Source: Geodermatophilus sp. DSM 45219
Lineage (GTDB): Bacteria; Actinomycetota; Actinomycetes; Mycobacteriales; Geodermatophilaceae
Assembly: GCF_900104025.1 (NCBI RefSeq)
Contig: NZ_FNIQ01000002.1
Coordinates: forward strand, 1-64,000
DNA length: 64,000 nucleotides
Reading direction: 5' to 3'
Under the pieces are notes generated by a model. It ran no database searches, was not told the origin of the DNA, and worked only from the letters and a program-made list of their open reading frames with translations. The translations under genes and the position numbers were made by a program. Numbering within the stretch: position 1 is the stretch's first letter; every line of letters starts with the position of its first letter. Of this stretch, positions 1 through 8,301 are shown in pieces.

Positions 1-85
1 ACCCATTCCGAACCCGGAAGCTAAGCCTCTCAGCGCCGATGGTACTGCCCCGGAGACGGGGTGGGAGAGTAGGACGCCGCCGGAC
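1..85 (+). rRNA. rrf: 5S ribosomal RNA, 3' part
   Basis: The first 85 bases match the 3' two thirds of an actinobacterial 5S rRNA: the CCGAACCCGGAAGCTAAG block and the closing GTGGGAGAGTAGGACGCCGCCGG. About 30 bases of the 5' end lie outside the window, so an rRNA operon ends here. The exact 3' end may be off by 2-3 bases. Confidence 0.93.
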
Positions 86-96
86 AACCATTCCAG

Positions 97-140
97 AACG
101 GGGGTCGGAGCCACGTGCTCTGACCCCCGTTTCTGTCATT
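97..140 (+). terminator. rRNA operon terminator
   Basis: A 15-bp stem (97-111 with 117-131, one G-T pair) closes a CACGT loop and is followed by a T-rich run TTTCTGTCATTTC. It sits 12 bases after the 5S rRNA, so it is the intrinsic terminator of the rRNA operon. Confidence 0.88.
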
Positions 141-203
141 TCTGCCCATCTCCTGCAGCACCGGGCGTGCGGCAGCACCCAGTCTCGAGGTACGCACACC
201 CCC

Positions 204-2159
204 ATGACTTCTCCGCGACGAAGTGCCGGCGGTTCCGGCGGACAAGGACCCCGCGGTGGCCGCACGGGCTCCGGTCAGGGCCGTCCGCAGGCCCGGGGTG
301 GCGCGTCGCGCGGCGGCTCAGCCGGTCGGGGCGGTGAGGGCTCGTGGCAGGGGCGTGCCGAGGGCGGCCGCTCGTCCGACGGCCGGGGTTCGGGCTGGCA
401 GGAGCGCCGTCCCGACCGTGAGCGACCGCAGCGACGTCCACAGGGTGGCAGTGCCGGCCGCACGGCAGGCGGGGAGTGGCAGGACCGGCGCCCGCAGCGT
501 GAGGGCGGAGCCTCCGGTGGCGGTCCGCGTCGGGACTCGCAGGAGCGCCGTCCGCAGCGTGAGGGCGGAGCCTCCGGTGGGGGCCCGCGTCGGGACTGGC
601 AGGAGCGCCGTCCGCAGCGTGACGGCGGGACTGCTGGCGGCGCACCGCGCCGCGAATGGCAGGACCGTCGTCCGCAGGGTGACCGTCCGGCGGGCGCCCG
701 CGGGGAGTGGCGTGACCGACGTCCGCAGGGCGACTCGTCCCGTACCGAGCGCTCGGGGTGGCAGGAGCGCCGTCCGCAGCGTGAGGGCGGACCCTCCGGC
801 GGGGGACCGCGCCGCGAGTGGCAGGACCGGCGCCCTCAGGCCGGCGCGCGCCCGGAGTGGCGGGACCGTCGTCCGCACGACGACGCCCCGCGGGCCGAGC
901 GTCCGGCGCGGAGTGGGTGGCAGGAGCGCCCCCAGCGTGGCGACCGGGACCAGACCGATCGCGGCGGCTGGCGGGACCGGCCGTCCGCGGGTCGTCCCGG
1001 TGGCTCGGCTCCGGAGCGGCGCGAGGAGCGTCCTCACCGGACCGGTGCGCCGCGCGGTGACCGGCAGCCTCGGGAGGAGCGTCCGGGCCGACAGCGCGGC
1101 GACTGGCGGGACCGCCGTCCCTCCGACGACCGTCGCGGGCACCCGGAGCGGGAGCGGCGCCCGGCCCGCAGTGCGGACCGCACCCCGCCCGCACCGGCCG
1201 GCCCCGAGATCCCCGACTGGGCCGACCCCCGTGAGCTGGACCAGACGGTGCGTGCGGCACTGCGCGGGCTCGACCCTCGCAACGCCCAGCGTGTGGCGGG
1301 CCACCTGGTCGTCGCAGGCACCCTCCTCGACGACCAGCCCGAGGAGGCACTGGCGCACGCCCGGGCGGCCCGCGACCGGGCGTCGCGGATCGCCGTCGTG
1401 CGCGAGGCGGTCGGCGTCGCGGCCTACCACGCCGGGGACTACGCGGAGGCGGCCCGCGAGCTGCGCGCGTACCGCCGGATGAGCGGCGAGCCGGGGTACC
1501 GCGCGGTGCTGGCCGACTGCGAGCGCGCGCTGGGGCGCCCCGACGTCGCCCTGCGCCTGGTGCGCGAGGCGCTGACGGAGCGGCCGGACGCGGAGGAGGC
1601 CGTCGAGCTGCAGCTGGTCGAGGCCGGGGCCCGCCAGGACCTCGGCGAGCTCCCCGCGGCCCGCCTGGTGCTCGAGGGGGTCCTCGGTGGGCGGCCGCGG
1701 CCGGACGCCGTGGACCTCACCGACCCGACCGTGCTCCGGGTGGCCACCGCCTACGCCGACCTCCTCGCGGCGGCCGGCGACGACGAGGCCGCGGCGCTGT
1801 GGGACGCCGCGGTGGCCGCGCACACGCCCGAGGAGCCCGACGTCGAGTTCTCCGAGGAGGAGCTGCCGGTGGTGGCGGCCGAGGTTGGCGACGGGGTGGA
1901 CACCCGGGCCGACGAGCCGTCGACCGAGCCCGTGGACGCCGAGCCCGGGAACGCCGAGCCCGTGGAGGCCGAGGCCGCGGACGCCGAGCCCGTGGAGGCC
2001 GAGGCCGCTGCTGAGGCCGACGCCGAGGCCGACGCCGAGGACGACGCCGCTTACGACTTCGCCGAGGACGTCGAGGCCGAGGTCGCCGAACTCCTCGGCG
2101 AGACCGACGCGGACGACGACGCGGACGACACCCCGCCCCGGGACGGCGCCGAGCACTGA
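204..2159 (+). CDS. Arg/Gly-rich repeat protein with C-terminal TPR-like domain
   Basis: A protein of 651 residues if translation starts at the ATG at 204; an in-frame extension runs back into the 5S gene and is not credible. Residues 1-330 are extremely rich in Arg, Gly, Pro and Trp. They contain repeats of about 20 residues built on W-Q-(D/E)-R-R-P-Q-R-E-G-G, encoded by near-identical 60-bp units (about 474-653 and 750-830). Residues 335-540 form an Ala/Leu-rich helical region with TPR character. The tail (about 545-650) is very acidic, with Ala-Glu-Ala-Asp repeats. A basic disordered head, helical repeats and an acidic tail suggest nucleic-acid or ribosome contact, but that is inference. 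No enzyme motif is visible. It stands alone behind the rRNA operon. Confidence 0.8.
   Translation: MTSPRRSAGGSGGQGPRGGRTGSGQGRPQARGGASRGGSAGRGGEGSWQGRAEGGRSSDGRGSGWQERRPDRERPQRRPQGGSAGRTAGGEWQDRRPQREGGASGGGPRRDSQERRPQREGGASGGGPRRDWQERRPQRDGGTAGGAPRREWQDRRPQGDRPAGARGEWRDRRPQGDSSRTERSGWQERRPQREGGPSGGGPRREWQDRRPQAGARPEWRDRRPHDDAPRAERPARSGWQERPQRGDRDQTDRGGWRDRPSAGRPGGSAPERREERPHRTGAPRGDRQPREERPGRQRGDWRDRRPSDDRRGHPERERRPARSADRTPPAPAGPEIPDWADPRELDQTVRAALRGLDPRNAQRVAGHLVVAGTLLDDQPEEALAHARAARDRASRIAVVREAVGVAAYHAGDYAEAARELRAYRRMSGEPGYRAVLADCERALGRPDVALRLVREALTERPDAEEAVELQLVEAGARQDLGELPAARLVLEGVLGGRPRPDAVDLTDPTVLRVATAYADLLAAAGDDEAAALWDAAVAAHTPEEPDVEFSEEELPVVAAEVGDGVDTRADEPSTEPVDAEPGNAEPVEAEAADAEPVEAEAAAEADAEADAEDDAAYDFAEDVEAEVAELLGETDADDDADDTPPRDGAEH
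474..833 (+). repeat. 60-bp coding tandem repeats
   Basis: Units of 60 bp beginning GAGTGGCAGGACCGGCG or GACTGGCAGGAGCGCCG follow each other at 474, 534 and 594, with a degenerate unit at 654. A further near-copy at about 754-833 follows a spacer. All are in frame within the Arg-rich protein gene and encode a W-Q-x-R-R-P-Q-R-x-G-G period. Confidence 0.8.
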
Positions 2160-2258
2160 CCTCCGACCGCGGGGGTTCCGTCGTCCACACCGGCGTCGTC
2201 GGTCCACAGACTCCCGGCGGGCCTGGTCTGCCCGTGAGGGGACGGCGAGGCTGCGGTC

Positions 2259-2615
2259 ATGAGCGTGGCTGTGATCGACCGGAACGACGTGGTGCTCCGC
2301 GGGAAGCTGTCCGCACCCGCCGAGCTGCGGACCCTGCCCAGCGGCGACACGCTGGTCAGCTTCCGCCTGACGGTGCGGCGGCCCGAGCCGCAGGTGCGGG
2401 GGCGCACCACCGACACGCTGCCCTGCATCACCTACGACCGGGCGCTGCAGAAGCGGATCGCCGCGTGGCAGGCCGGTGACGTCGTGGAGATCGAGGGCGC
2501 GCTGCAGCGCCGGTTCTGGCGCACACCGACCGGCACCACCTCGATGACGGAGGTCAACTGCCGGCGCGGGCGCAAGGTGCCGCGGTCCGCGGGGGCCGAC
2601 GCCCGCAGCGCGTGA
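2259..2615 (+). CDS. single-stranded DNA-binding protein-like OB-fold protein
   Basis: A 118-residue protein with the SSB/PriB OB-fold pattern. The opening strands are N-x-V-x-L-x-G-K-L, then L-P-S-G-D-T-L-V-S-F-R-L-T-V-R-R, then the middle D-T-L-P-C-I-T-Y, and the final strand G-D-V-V-E-I-E-G-A-L-Q-R-R-F-W-R. It lacks the long Gly/Pro-rich tail ending in D-D-D-x-P-F of the main replication SSB. It is therefore more likely a short actinobacterial SSB paralogue than the essential protein. The ATG at 2259 has a GAGG 8 bases upstream. Single-stranded DNA binding is inferred from the fold. Confidence 0.72.
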   Translation: MSVAVIDRNDVVLRGKLSAPAELRTLPSGDTLVSFRLTVRRPEPQVRGRTTDTLPCITYDRALQKRIAAWQAGDVVEIEGALQRRFWRTPTGTTSMTEVNCRRGRKVPRSAGADARSA

Positions 2616-2623
2616 CCGGACGG

Positions 2624-3898
2624 TCAGTCCGCGTGCGGCCGCAGCACCAGACCGGTGCGCGGCTTCGGGACGAACAGGGTCGACTTGCGCGGCATGCGGG
2701 CACCCGCCCGGGCGACGGCGGCGACGTCGGCCGGCGAAGCGGCTCGAAGCAGCACGGCCACCCCGTGGCGGGCCGGCGCTCCGTCGAGCGCCTCCTCGAT
2801 GCTGTGGGCGATGTGGACGCCGTCGGGGTCGTCGGTGCGCCCCCACATCTGCTGCACCAGGCCGTGGTGGGCCAGCACGACGTCCAGCCCGCGCCAGGCC
2901 GCGGGGGCGTCGGCGGGCACCGCGTCGCAGACGTCGGACGAGGGGGTGTCCAGCCGGACCAGGCGCCGGCCGTCACTGACGACCATCCCCGCCTCGCCGG
3001 GGTCGGCGAGCCATCGCCGCACCGCCGGAGCCGGGCCGTCGTCGCCCACCGGCAGCTCGGTCGCGCGGAAGCCGGCCGACGCCGCGGCGAGTGCCTCGGT
3101 GAGGGGGAGGCCGGGCACCACGCGGTGGATGGGGTTCACCCGGAGTCCCCCCGGTCCCATGGAGGTGAGCAGCGCCAGGATCGTCGCCGCCCCGTGGGCG
3201 CGTGCCGCGGCGAAGCGGTGGTGCCCGTCGGCGATGACCGCGCCGGTGTCGGCGAGCGCGGCGGTGACCTGTTCGATCGTCGTGGGGTCGGGCACCCGCC
3301 AGAGGGAGTGCCGGACGCCGTCGGCGTCGGTCAGCTCCAGCGTCGGCGCGCCCTGCTGTGCCGCTGCGGTCAGGGCCGGGACGGCGGGGTGCGGGTCGTG
3401 CGCGAGGACGATGGGCTCGAGGTCGGTCGCGGTGGCCTCGAGCAGCGCCCGGCGGCCCTCCACGGCGACCGGGAAGGTGTCCTCGTGCGGCAGCACGGCG
3501 CGGGAGCCGTCCGGCGGCAGCCCCACCGCGGCGAGCCAGCCGACCGTCGCGGGCGCACCGTCGGCGGGGTGCATCGCGTAGACCCACAGGGCGGGCTCGC
3601 CGTCGCGCTCGAGCACCCCGGTGCGCTGCCACTCGTGCAGGGTCCGCGCTGCCTGCTCGACCGGCCGCGCCCCGTCGGGTCCCGACGCGACGACGGGCAG
3701 GATCAGGCGGACGATGTTGTGTGGGTCGGCCGCGGTCAGGCGTTCGCGGCCCTCCGGCGTCACCAGGTCGTAGGCTGGCGAGCTGACCCGGGCCAGGGCG
3801 TCCGGGTCCCGCCGCCGGTAGGTGAGGGCGCGGAAGGGCCGGACGTCGAGGCCCGTCGCAGTTGCCAGGAGCGGGGAGTCCGCGGACGACGAGGGCAC
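2624..3898 (-). CDS. DUF1015 family protein
   Basis: The 424-residue product matches the DUF1015 (SerB-like) family. Conserved stretches include L-D-V-R-P-F-R-A-L-T-Y-R near the N-terminus, P-A-Y-D-L-V-T-P-E-G-R, V-I-A-D-G-H-H-R-F-A-A-A-R, and the end P-R-K-S-T-L-F-V-P-K-P-R-T-G-L-V. No biochemical role is established for the family. The GTG start at 3898 is supported by a TACGAT box 7 bases upstream, implying a leaderless transcript. It is divergent from the TPR/HAD pair, a common actinobacterial arrangement. Confidence 0.88.
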   Translation of the reverse strand: MPSSSADSPLLATATGLDVRPFRALTYRRRDPDALARVSSPAYDLVTPEGRERLTAADPHNIVRLILPVVASGPDGARPVEQAARTLHEWQRTGVLERDGEPALWVYAMHPADGAPATVGWLAAVGLPPDGSRAVLPHEDTFPVAVEGRRALLEATATDLEPIVLAHDPHPAVPALTAAAQQGAPTLELTDADGVRHSLWRVPDPTTIEQVTAALADTGAVIADGHHRFAAARAHGAATILALLTSMGPGGLRVNPIHRVVPGLPLTEALAAASAGFRATELPVGDDGPAPAVRRWLADPGEAGMVVSDGRRLVRLDTPSSDVCDAVPADAPAAWRGLDVVLAHHGLVQQMWGRTDDPDGVHIAHSIEEALDGAPARHGVAVLLRAASPADVAAVARAGARMPRKSTLFVPKPRTGLVLRPHAD

Positions 3899-3905
3899 GA
3901 CGGAG

Positions 3906-3911
3906 ATCGTA
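3906..3911 (-). promoter_or_regulatory. -10 box of leaderless DUF1015 transcript
   Basis: On the minus strand TACGAT is followed by 7 bases and then the GTG at 3898, the spacing expected when transcription starts on the start codon. Confidence 0.5.
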
Positions 3912-4006
3912 GGAGCGGTGCGCTCCGGTGGGTGACGAGCGTGGGCCGTGGGGGAGGGCCGGCGGCGTCGACCGCGGCCGGCGGCACCCGGAGCAAGGGA
4001 GCGGCG

Positions 4007-4402
4007 GTGTCCGACGCGGGGGTGCCCGACGGTGACGTCTACGACTGGTACCAGCGCGGCCTGCAGTTGCTGGCCAACCGTGACCCGGCGGCGGCCGCGA
4101 CGATCCTCGCTCGCGCTGCGGAGGCCGAGCCGGGGTCGCGCAGCCTGCTCGAGGCGCTCGCGCGGGCCCAGTACGACGCCGGCCGCTACACCGAGGCGAT
4201 GCGCACGTTCCGCGAGCTGACCGTCCGCAACCCGGCCGACGACTACGCGCAGTTCGGCCTGGGACTCGCGGCCAGCCGGGCCGGGGACCTGGACCTGGCC
4301 GCCGAGCACCTCGCCCTCGCGGTCGCGATGCGGCCGGACCTCGGGCACTACTCCCGGGCGCTGCGTGGCGTGCGCGCCCGCCGCGGCGGGGAGACGTCGT
4401 GA
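4007..4402 (+). CDS. small tetratricopeptide-repeat protein
   Basis: A 131-residue protein with about three TPR units: W-Y-Q-R-G-L-Q-L-L, L-L-E-A-L-A-R-A-Q-Y-D-A-G-R-Y, and Y-A-Q-F-G-L-G-L-A-A-S-R-A-G-D-L-D-L-A. It probably acts as a protein-protein adaptor. GTG at 4007 was chosen because AAGGGAG lies 6 bases upstream; a GTG at 4022 is possible. Its stop overlaps the start of the HAD gene (GTGA), so the two are co-translated. In actinobacteria a TPR gene commonly precedes this HAD-IIA gene. Confidence 0.82.
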   Translation: MSDAGVPDGDVYDWYQRGLQLLANRDPAAAATILARAAEAEPGSRSLLEALARAQYDAGRYTEAMRTFRELTVRNPADDYAQFGLGLAASRAGDLDLAAEHLALAVAMRPDLGHYSRALRGVRARRGGETS

Positions 4403-5472
4403 GCGCCGCGCCGGTCCCGCTCAGCGCGGGCTCGACCCAGCCGCCGTGCGCCGTCCACGACGTGGCACTGCTCGACCTCGACGGCGTGGTGTACGTCGGG
4501 CCGGATGCGGTGCCCGGCGTGCCCCGGGCGCTGGCGGCGGCCCGGACGGCGGGCATGCGGCTGGGCTTCGTGACCAACAACGCCGCGCGCACACCCGAGG
4601 AGGTCGCCGGGCACCTCACCGCGCTGGAGGTGCCGGCCACGGCCGAGGACGTGATCACCAGCTCGCAGGCGGCGGCCACGGTCGTCCTCCAGCGGTTCGG
4701 TGCCGGCGCGCGCGTCCTGCCCGTGGGCGGGCCGGGCGTGACCGCCGCCCTCCGCGCCGCGGGCCTGACCGTGGTCCACCGGGCGGAGGACCGGCCGCTG
4801 GCGGTCGTGCAGGGCTACGGCCGCGACGTCGGGTGGGTCGAGCTGGCCGAGGCCGTGGTGGCGGTCCGCGACGGGGCCGAGCACGTCGCCACCAACGCCG
4901 ACGCCACCGTCCCCTCCCCGCGGGGGCCGCTGCCCGGGAACGGGGCGCTGGTGGGGGTGGTCAGCGCCGTGACCGGCCGCCGTCCGCTGGTGACCGGCAA
5001 GCCGGACCCGGCGATGCACGCCGAGTGCGTCCGCCGGACCGGGGCGCGCCGTCCCCTCGTCGTGGGGGACCGGCTCGACACCGACGTGGAGGGGAGCCGG
5101 CGGGCCGGCGCGGCGTCGCTGCTGGTCCTGACCGGCGTCACCGACGCGGCGGTCCTGCTCGCCGCCGGGCCCCAGCAGCGGCCGGACCTGCTGGCCCCCG
5201 ACGCCGGTGGGCTGCTCACCCGGCACCCGCGCGTGGTCCCGGAGGGGGCGAGCTGGCGCTGCGGCAGCTGGACCGGTCGTTCCCGGGGAGAGGAGCTCCA
5301 GCTGGCCCAGGACCGGGCCGCCGCCACCGACCACGGCGACGGGCTGGACGGGCTGCGCGCGCTCTGCGTCGCGCACTGGGCCGGATCCCCGGGGGCGGCT
5401 GCCCCGGTCCGGGTGCTCGCCGCCGACGAGGCGGCCGCGGCCGCGCTGCGGGCATGGGGACTGCCGTCCTGA
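4399..5472 (+). CDS. HAD superfamily class IIA hydrolase (NagD/phosphoglycolate phosphatase type)
   Basis: A 357-residue phosphatase with HAD motif I D-L-D-G-V-V-Y (about residue 30), motif II T-N-N-A-A-R-T-P, a class IIA cap, motif III Lys in T-G-K-P-D-P-A-M-H, and motif IV G-D-R-L-D-T-D-V. These residues support a Mg-dependent phosphomonoesterase; the natural substrate cannot be read from sequence. The C-terminal 110 residues extend past the HAD core and are family-specific. It overlaps the TPR gene by 4 bases. Confidence 0.9.
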   Translation: MSAAPVPLSAGSTQPPCAVHDVALLDLDGVVYVGPDAVPGVPRALAAARTAGMRLGFVTNNAARTPEEVAGHLTALEVPATAEDVITSSQAAATVVLQRFGAGARVLPVGGPGVTAALRAAGLTVVHRAEDRPLAVVQGYGRDVGWVELAEAVVAVRDGAEHVATNADATVPSPRGPLPGNGALVGVVSAVTGRRPLVTGKPDPAMHAECVRRTGARRPLVVGDRLDTDVEGSRRAGAASLLVLTGVTDAAVLLAAGPQQRPDLLAPDAGGLLTRHPRVVPEGASWRCGSWTGRSRGEELQLAQDRAAATDHGDGLDGLRALCVAHWAGSPGAAAPVRVLAADEAAAAALRAWGLPS

Positions 5473-5492
5473 GGCGCCCGGGGAGCCGCGCG

Positions 5493-5545
5493 GCCCTCCT
5501 GCGGGTGCCCGCCGGGAGGTCGCGGGCGGTGGGGCGCAGGAGGGC
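5493..5545. terminator. bidirectional hairpin between HAD and SCP2 genes (repeat family member)
   Basis: A perfect 11-bp inverted repeat (GCCCTCCTGCG at 5493-5503, complement at 5535-5545) with an inner CCCGC/GCGGG stem lies in the 76-bp gap between two convergent genes. It probably terminates both. It resembles the hairpins at 15263, 25196 and 30923. Confidence 0.6.
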
Positions 5546-5548
5546 TCC

Positions 5549-5887
5549 TCAGAGCAGCGTGCGCAGCCGGAGCATGTCGCGCAGGCCGGCTTCCAGCTTC
5601 ACCCGCCCCGACGCCCAGGCCGGTCCGAAGGACAGCCGGCCCTCGGTCAGGCCGACGAGGTCGTCACTGGACATCGTGAAACGGATGTCGGCCTTGTCCA
5701 GCGACTGGCCGTCGGGCTCGGCCCGCAGATCGCGCACCGACCCGCGTGCCAGCCGGCCGCGGACGACCTGGCCGAGGTCGGTCAGCCGGCAGGACAGGCT
5801 CCGGTCCAGGCCCTGGGCCGCCGGCTTGGCCGCGAGGTCGCCGAGGATGCCCTCCAGGGCGGTCATGCACTGCTCCATCGTGGCCAC
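5549..5887 (-). CDS. SCP2 sterol-binding domain protein
   Basis: A 112-residue single-domain protein of the SCP2 type: L-S-C-R-L-T-D-L, then a beta-rich stretch, the helix S-S-D-D-L-V-G-L-T-E-G-R-L-S-F, A-S-G-R-V-K-L-E-A-G, and L-R-D-M-L-R-L-R. This fold binds hydrophobic ligands such as lipids or acyl chains; the ligand is unknown. The GTG at 5887 has a GGAGG 9 bases upstream, whereas the inner ATG at 5878 would be 18 bases away. Confidence 0.82.
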   Translation of the reverse strand: MATMEQCMTALEGILGDLAAKPAAQGLDRSLSCRLTDLGQVVRGRLARGSVRDLRAEPDGQSLDKADIRFTMSSDDLVGLTEGRLSFGPAWASGRVKLEAGLRDMLRLRTLL

Positions 5888-5927
5888 GCGGGCACGCCTC
5901 CATCGGGTCGGGGGACCGGGCGGCCGA

Positions 5928-5937
5928 ACGCTAGCGT
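5928..5937. promoter_or_regulatory. palindromic -10 element between divergent genes
   Basis: ACGCTAGCGT is a perfect palindrome that presents a TAGCGT -10-like hexamer on both strands. It lies upstream of the minus-strand SCP2 gene and the plus-strand gene at 6079 and could serve both. Confidence 0.4.
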
Positions 5938-6078
5938 CCGCCGGCGAGCCGTGCGCGTCGCCCCCGGCCGGTACCGTGGCGAGCCGGGGGAACAGCACCG
6001 GGCCACACCGCGGGCACCCGTCCCCGACGTCCCTCCGGCGCACCCCGCCGCCCTGCCCGACCACCCGAGAGGCGAGCG

Positions 6079-6309
6079 ATGACCGAGCCGAACCCGCCGC
6101 GACCGGTCCCGGGCCCGCCCCGGCCCGGTCCGGGGGGCGGCCCGGTCCCGGGCCCGGCCGCGACGGGCACGCGCACCGCCGACGTCGGCAGCGAGCCGGC
6201 CGCGTCCTTCGCCGGCCTGGACCAGCGGCCGGTCGCCGAGCACGTCGCCGTCTTCGAGGCCGAGCACGCCCGGCTGCAGCGCGAGCTCGGCACGATCGAC
6301 CAGCTCTGA
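6079..6309 (+). CDS. small Pro-rich hypothetical protein upstream of tlyA
   Basis: A 76-residue protein. Residues 1-40 are Pro/Gly-rich and likely disordered. Residues 45-76 form one amphipathic helix ending V-F-E-A-E-H-A-R-L-Q-R-E-L-G-T-I-D-Q-L. Similar short proteins sit before tlyA in other actinobacteria. Its TGA overlaps the tlyA ATG (TGATG), indicating translational coupling. No function can be assigned. Confidence 0.72.
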   Translation: MTEPNPPRPVPGPPRPGPGGGPVPGPAATGTRTADVGSEPAASFAGLDQRPVAEHVAVFEAEHARLQRELGTIDQL

Positions 6310-7106
6310 TGGTCCGCCGCAGCCGGCTCGACGCCGAGCTCGTGCGGCGGGGACTCGCCCGCTCGCGTGAGCACGCCGTCGCGCTGATCGCCGACGGGCG
6401 CGTCGCCGTCTCCGGGCGGGCCGCCACCAAGCCCGCCACCGGGGTCGACGCCAACACCCCGGTCGTCGTGCGCACCGACCCCGACCAGCCCAGCTGGGTG
6501 TCCCGCGGCGCGCACAAGCTGCTCGGTGCGCTGGAGGCCTTCCCGGTCGCGTTGGGGGGCCGGCGCGCCCTCGACGCCGGCGCGTCCACCGGGGGGTTCA
6601 CCGAGGTGCTGCTCCGCCGCGGCGCGCGGGAGGTCGTGGCCGTCGACGTCGGCTACGGCGAGCTGGCCTGGTCGCTGCGCACCGACGAGCGGGTGACGGT
6701 GCTCGAGCGCACCAACGTCCGCAGCCTGACCCCCGAGCAGGTCGGCGGCCCGGTCGACCTGGTCGTCGCCGACCTGTCGTTCATCTCGCTGCGGCTGGTG
6801 CTGCCGGCGCTCGCCTCCTGCGCCACCGCCGAGGCCGACCTGCTGCCCATGGTCAAGCCGCAGTTCGAGGTCGGCCGCGAGCGGCTCGGTGCAGGCGGCG
6901 TGGTGCGCGACCCGGCACACCGGCAGGACGCCGTCCTGCAGGTCGCGCAGGCCGCCGCCGCGCTCGGTTGGGGGACGGCGGGCGTCGTCGCCAGCCCGCT
7001 GCCCGGGCCGGCCGGCAACGTCGAGTTCTTCCTGTGGCTGCGCCGTGACGCCGGCCCGCCGCGCGAGGACGACGTGCGCCGCGCCGTCGAGGACGGGCCG
7101 TCGTGA
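6309..7106 (+). CDS. tlyA: 16S/23S rRNA (cytidine-2'-O)-methyltransferase TlyA
   Basis: A 265-residue protein. An N-terminal S4 RNA-binding domain (R-L-D-A-E-L-V-R-R-G-L-A-R-S-R through V-A-V-S-G) is followed by S-R-G-A-H-K-L and an FtsJ-like SAM-binding domain with A-L-D-A-G-A-S-T-G-G-F-T, then D-L-V-V-A-D-L-S-F-I-S-L and K-P-Q-F-E-V-G. TlyA methylates both rRNAs and is known for determining capreomycin sensitivity in mycobacteria. Its gene heads the usual actinobacterial order tlyA-nadK-recN. Confidence 0.95.
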   Translation: MVRRSRLDAELVRRGLARSREHAVALIADGRVAVSGRAATKPATGVDANTPVVVRTDPDQPSWVSRGAHKLLGALEAFPVALGGRRALDAGASTGGFTEVLLRRGAREVVAVDVGYGELAWSLRTDERVTVLERTNVRSLTPEQVGGPVDLVVADLSFISLRLVLPALASCATAEADLLPMVKPQFEVGRERLGAGGVVRDPAHRQDAVLQVAQAAAALGWGTAGVVASPLPGPAGNVEFFLWLRRDAGPPREDDVRRAVEDGPS

Positions 7107-7189
7107 GCACCGCGGGTACCCAGGACCCACGACCCAGGCACCAGAGGCGCCGCCGGCACCCGCCGGCCGCCGTTCCCCGAGGAGGACCC

Positions 7190-7266
7190 GTGACCGAGCT
7201 CGCGAGGTCACGCAGGGACCCAGCACTGTCCGGCGCGCGACCGACGAGCGCCGGCGAGGAGGAAGC
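7190..7266 (+). repeat. intercistronic spacer repeat carrying the nadK ribosome binding site
   Basis: A spacer starting GTGACCGAGCTCGCGAGGTC and ending GACGAGCGCCGGCGAGGAGG directly before the nadK start. The same beginning and end recur before the Nudix gene at 22666 and, in a diverged form, before the gene at 28698. The GGAGG at the end is the nadK ribosome binding site. Confidence 0.65.
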
Positions 7267-8301
7267 GTGACAGAGGTCAGTCCTGCCGTGTGGGCGCCGA
7301 GCGGAGGCCGGCACGTGCTGCTCGCCGTCCACACCGGCCGCCAGGACATCGTCGAGCTCGCCCGCAGCTCCGCCGCCCGGCTGGCCAAGGGCGGCATCAC
7401 CGTGCGGCTGCTCGAGGACGAGGCCGTCGCGCTCGGCATCGAGGGCGCGCAGGTCGTGGCCGCCGACGCCGAGGCCGCCCGCGGCGCGGAGATCGTCATG
7501 GTCTTCGGCGGCGACGGCACCTTCCTGCGCGCCGCCGAGCTGGCGCGGTACAGCAACGCCGCGCTCATGGGCGTGAACCTGGGCCGGGTCGGCTTCCTCG
7601 CCGAGACCGAGCCCGAGGCGGTCGAGGAGACCCTCACCGCGATCGAGCGGTGCGAGTACTCGGTGGAGAAGCGGCTGGCGATCGAGGTGGACGTCCTCGA
7701 CGCGAGCGGAGCCGTCGTCGGCGGCACCTGGGCGATGAACGAGGCGTCGGTGGAGAAGTCCGAGCGCTCCCGGGTGCTCGACGTCGTCGTGGCCATCGAC
7801 GGCCGCCCGCTGACCAGCTTCGGCTGCGACGGGGTGCTGTTCGCCACCCCCACCGGGTCCACCGCCTACGCCTTCTCCGCCGGCGGACCGGTCGTGTGGC
7901 CCGACGTCGAGGCGATGCTCGTCGTCCCCTCCAACGCCCACGCCCTGTTCTCCCGCCCGCTGGTGACCTCGCCGGACTCGGTGCTCACCGTCGCCATCCC
8001 GGCCGACGGCAACCGGGCCCGCGTCTCCGCCGACGGCCGGCGCGCGCTGGAGGTGCCCGAGGGCGGGCGGGTCGACGTCCGCCGGGCCGCCCGGCCGGTG
8101 CGCATCGCCCGGGTGCACAAGGCGACCTTCGGCGACCGGCTGGTGGCCAAGTTCGGGCTGCCGGTGCGCGGCTTCCGGGACGCCCGCCGGCACGACCCGG
8201 GCCGGGAGATCGGCGCCGACCGCAACGTGCTCACCCGCGGCTACGTCGGCGGGTACCCGGGGGAGGAGGGCCGCGGTGCCGGCACGGACGACGACGCGTG
8301 A
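7267..8301 (+). CDS. nadK: NAD kinase
   Basis: A 344-residue ATP-NAD kinase that makes NADP. Visible motifs are F-G-G-D-G-T-F-L-R-A (the GGDG active site), N-L-G-R-V-G-F-L-A-E, the N-E-A-S-V-E-K substrate loop, and G-C-D-G-V-L-F-A-T-P-T-G-S-T-A-Y. The C-terminal 35 residues beyond the kinase fold are variable. GTG at 7267 follows GAGGAGGAAGC. The end overlaps recN by 26 bases. Confidence 0.95.
   Translation: MTEVSPAVWAPSGGRHVLLAVHTGRQDIVELARSSAARLAKGGITVRLLEDEAVALGIEGAQVVAADAEAARGAEIVMVFGGDGTFLRAAELARYSNAALMGVNLGRVGFLAETEPEAVEETLTAIERCEYSVEKRLAIEVDVLDASGAVVGGTWAMNEASVEKSERSRVLDVVVAIDGRPLTSFGCDGVLFATPTGSTAYAFSAGGPVVWPDVEAMLVVPSNAHALFSRPLVTSPDSVLTVAIPADGNRARVSADGRRALEVPEGGRVDVRRAARPVRIARVHKATFGDRLVAKFGLPVRGFRDARRHDPGREIGADRNVLTRGYVGGYPGEEGRGAGTDDDA

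Noticed and set aside
136-2846. Very long open frames on the minus strand (404 and 842 codons) opposite the Arg-rich protein gene
   Set aside because: They are mirror images of the GC-rich repeats: Pro/Arg/His-rich with no domain, and the plus-strand frame has a sensible start, TPR-like region and acidic tail.
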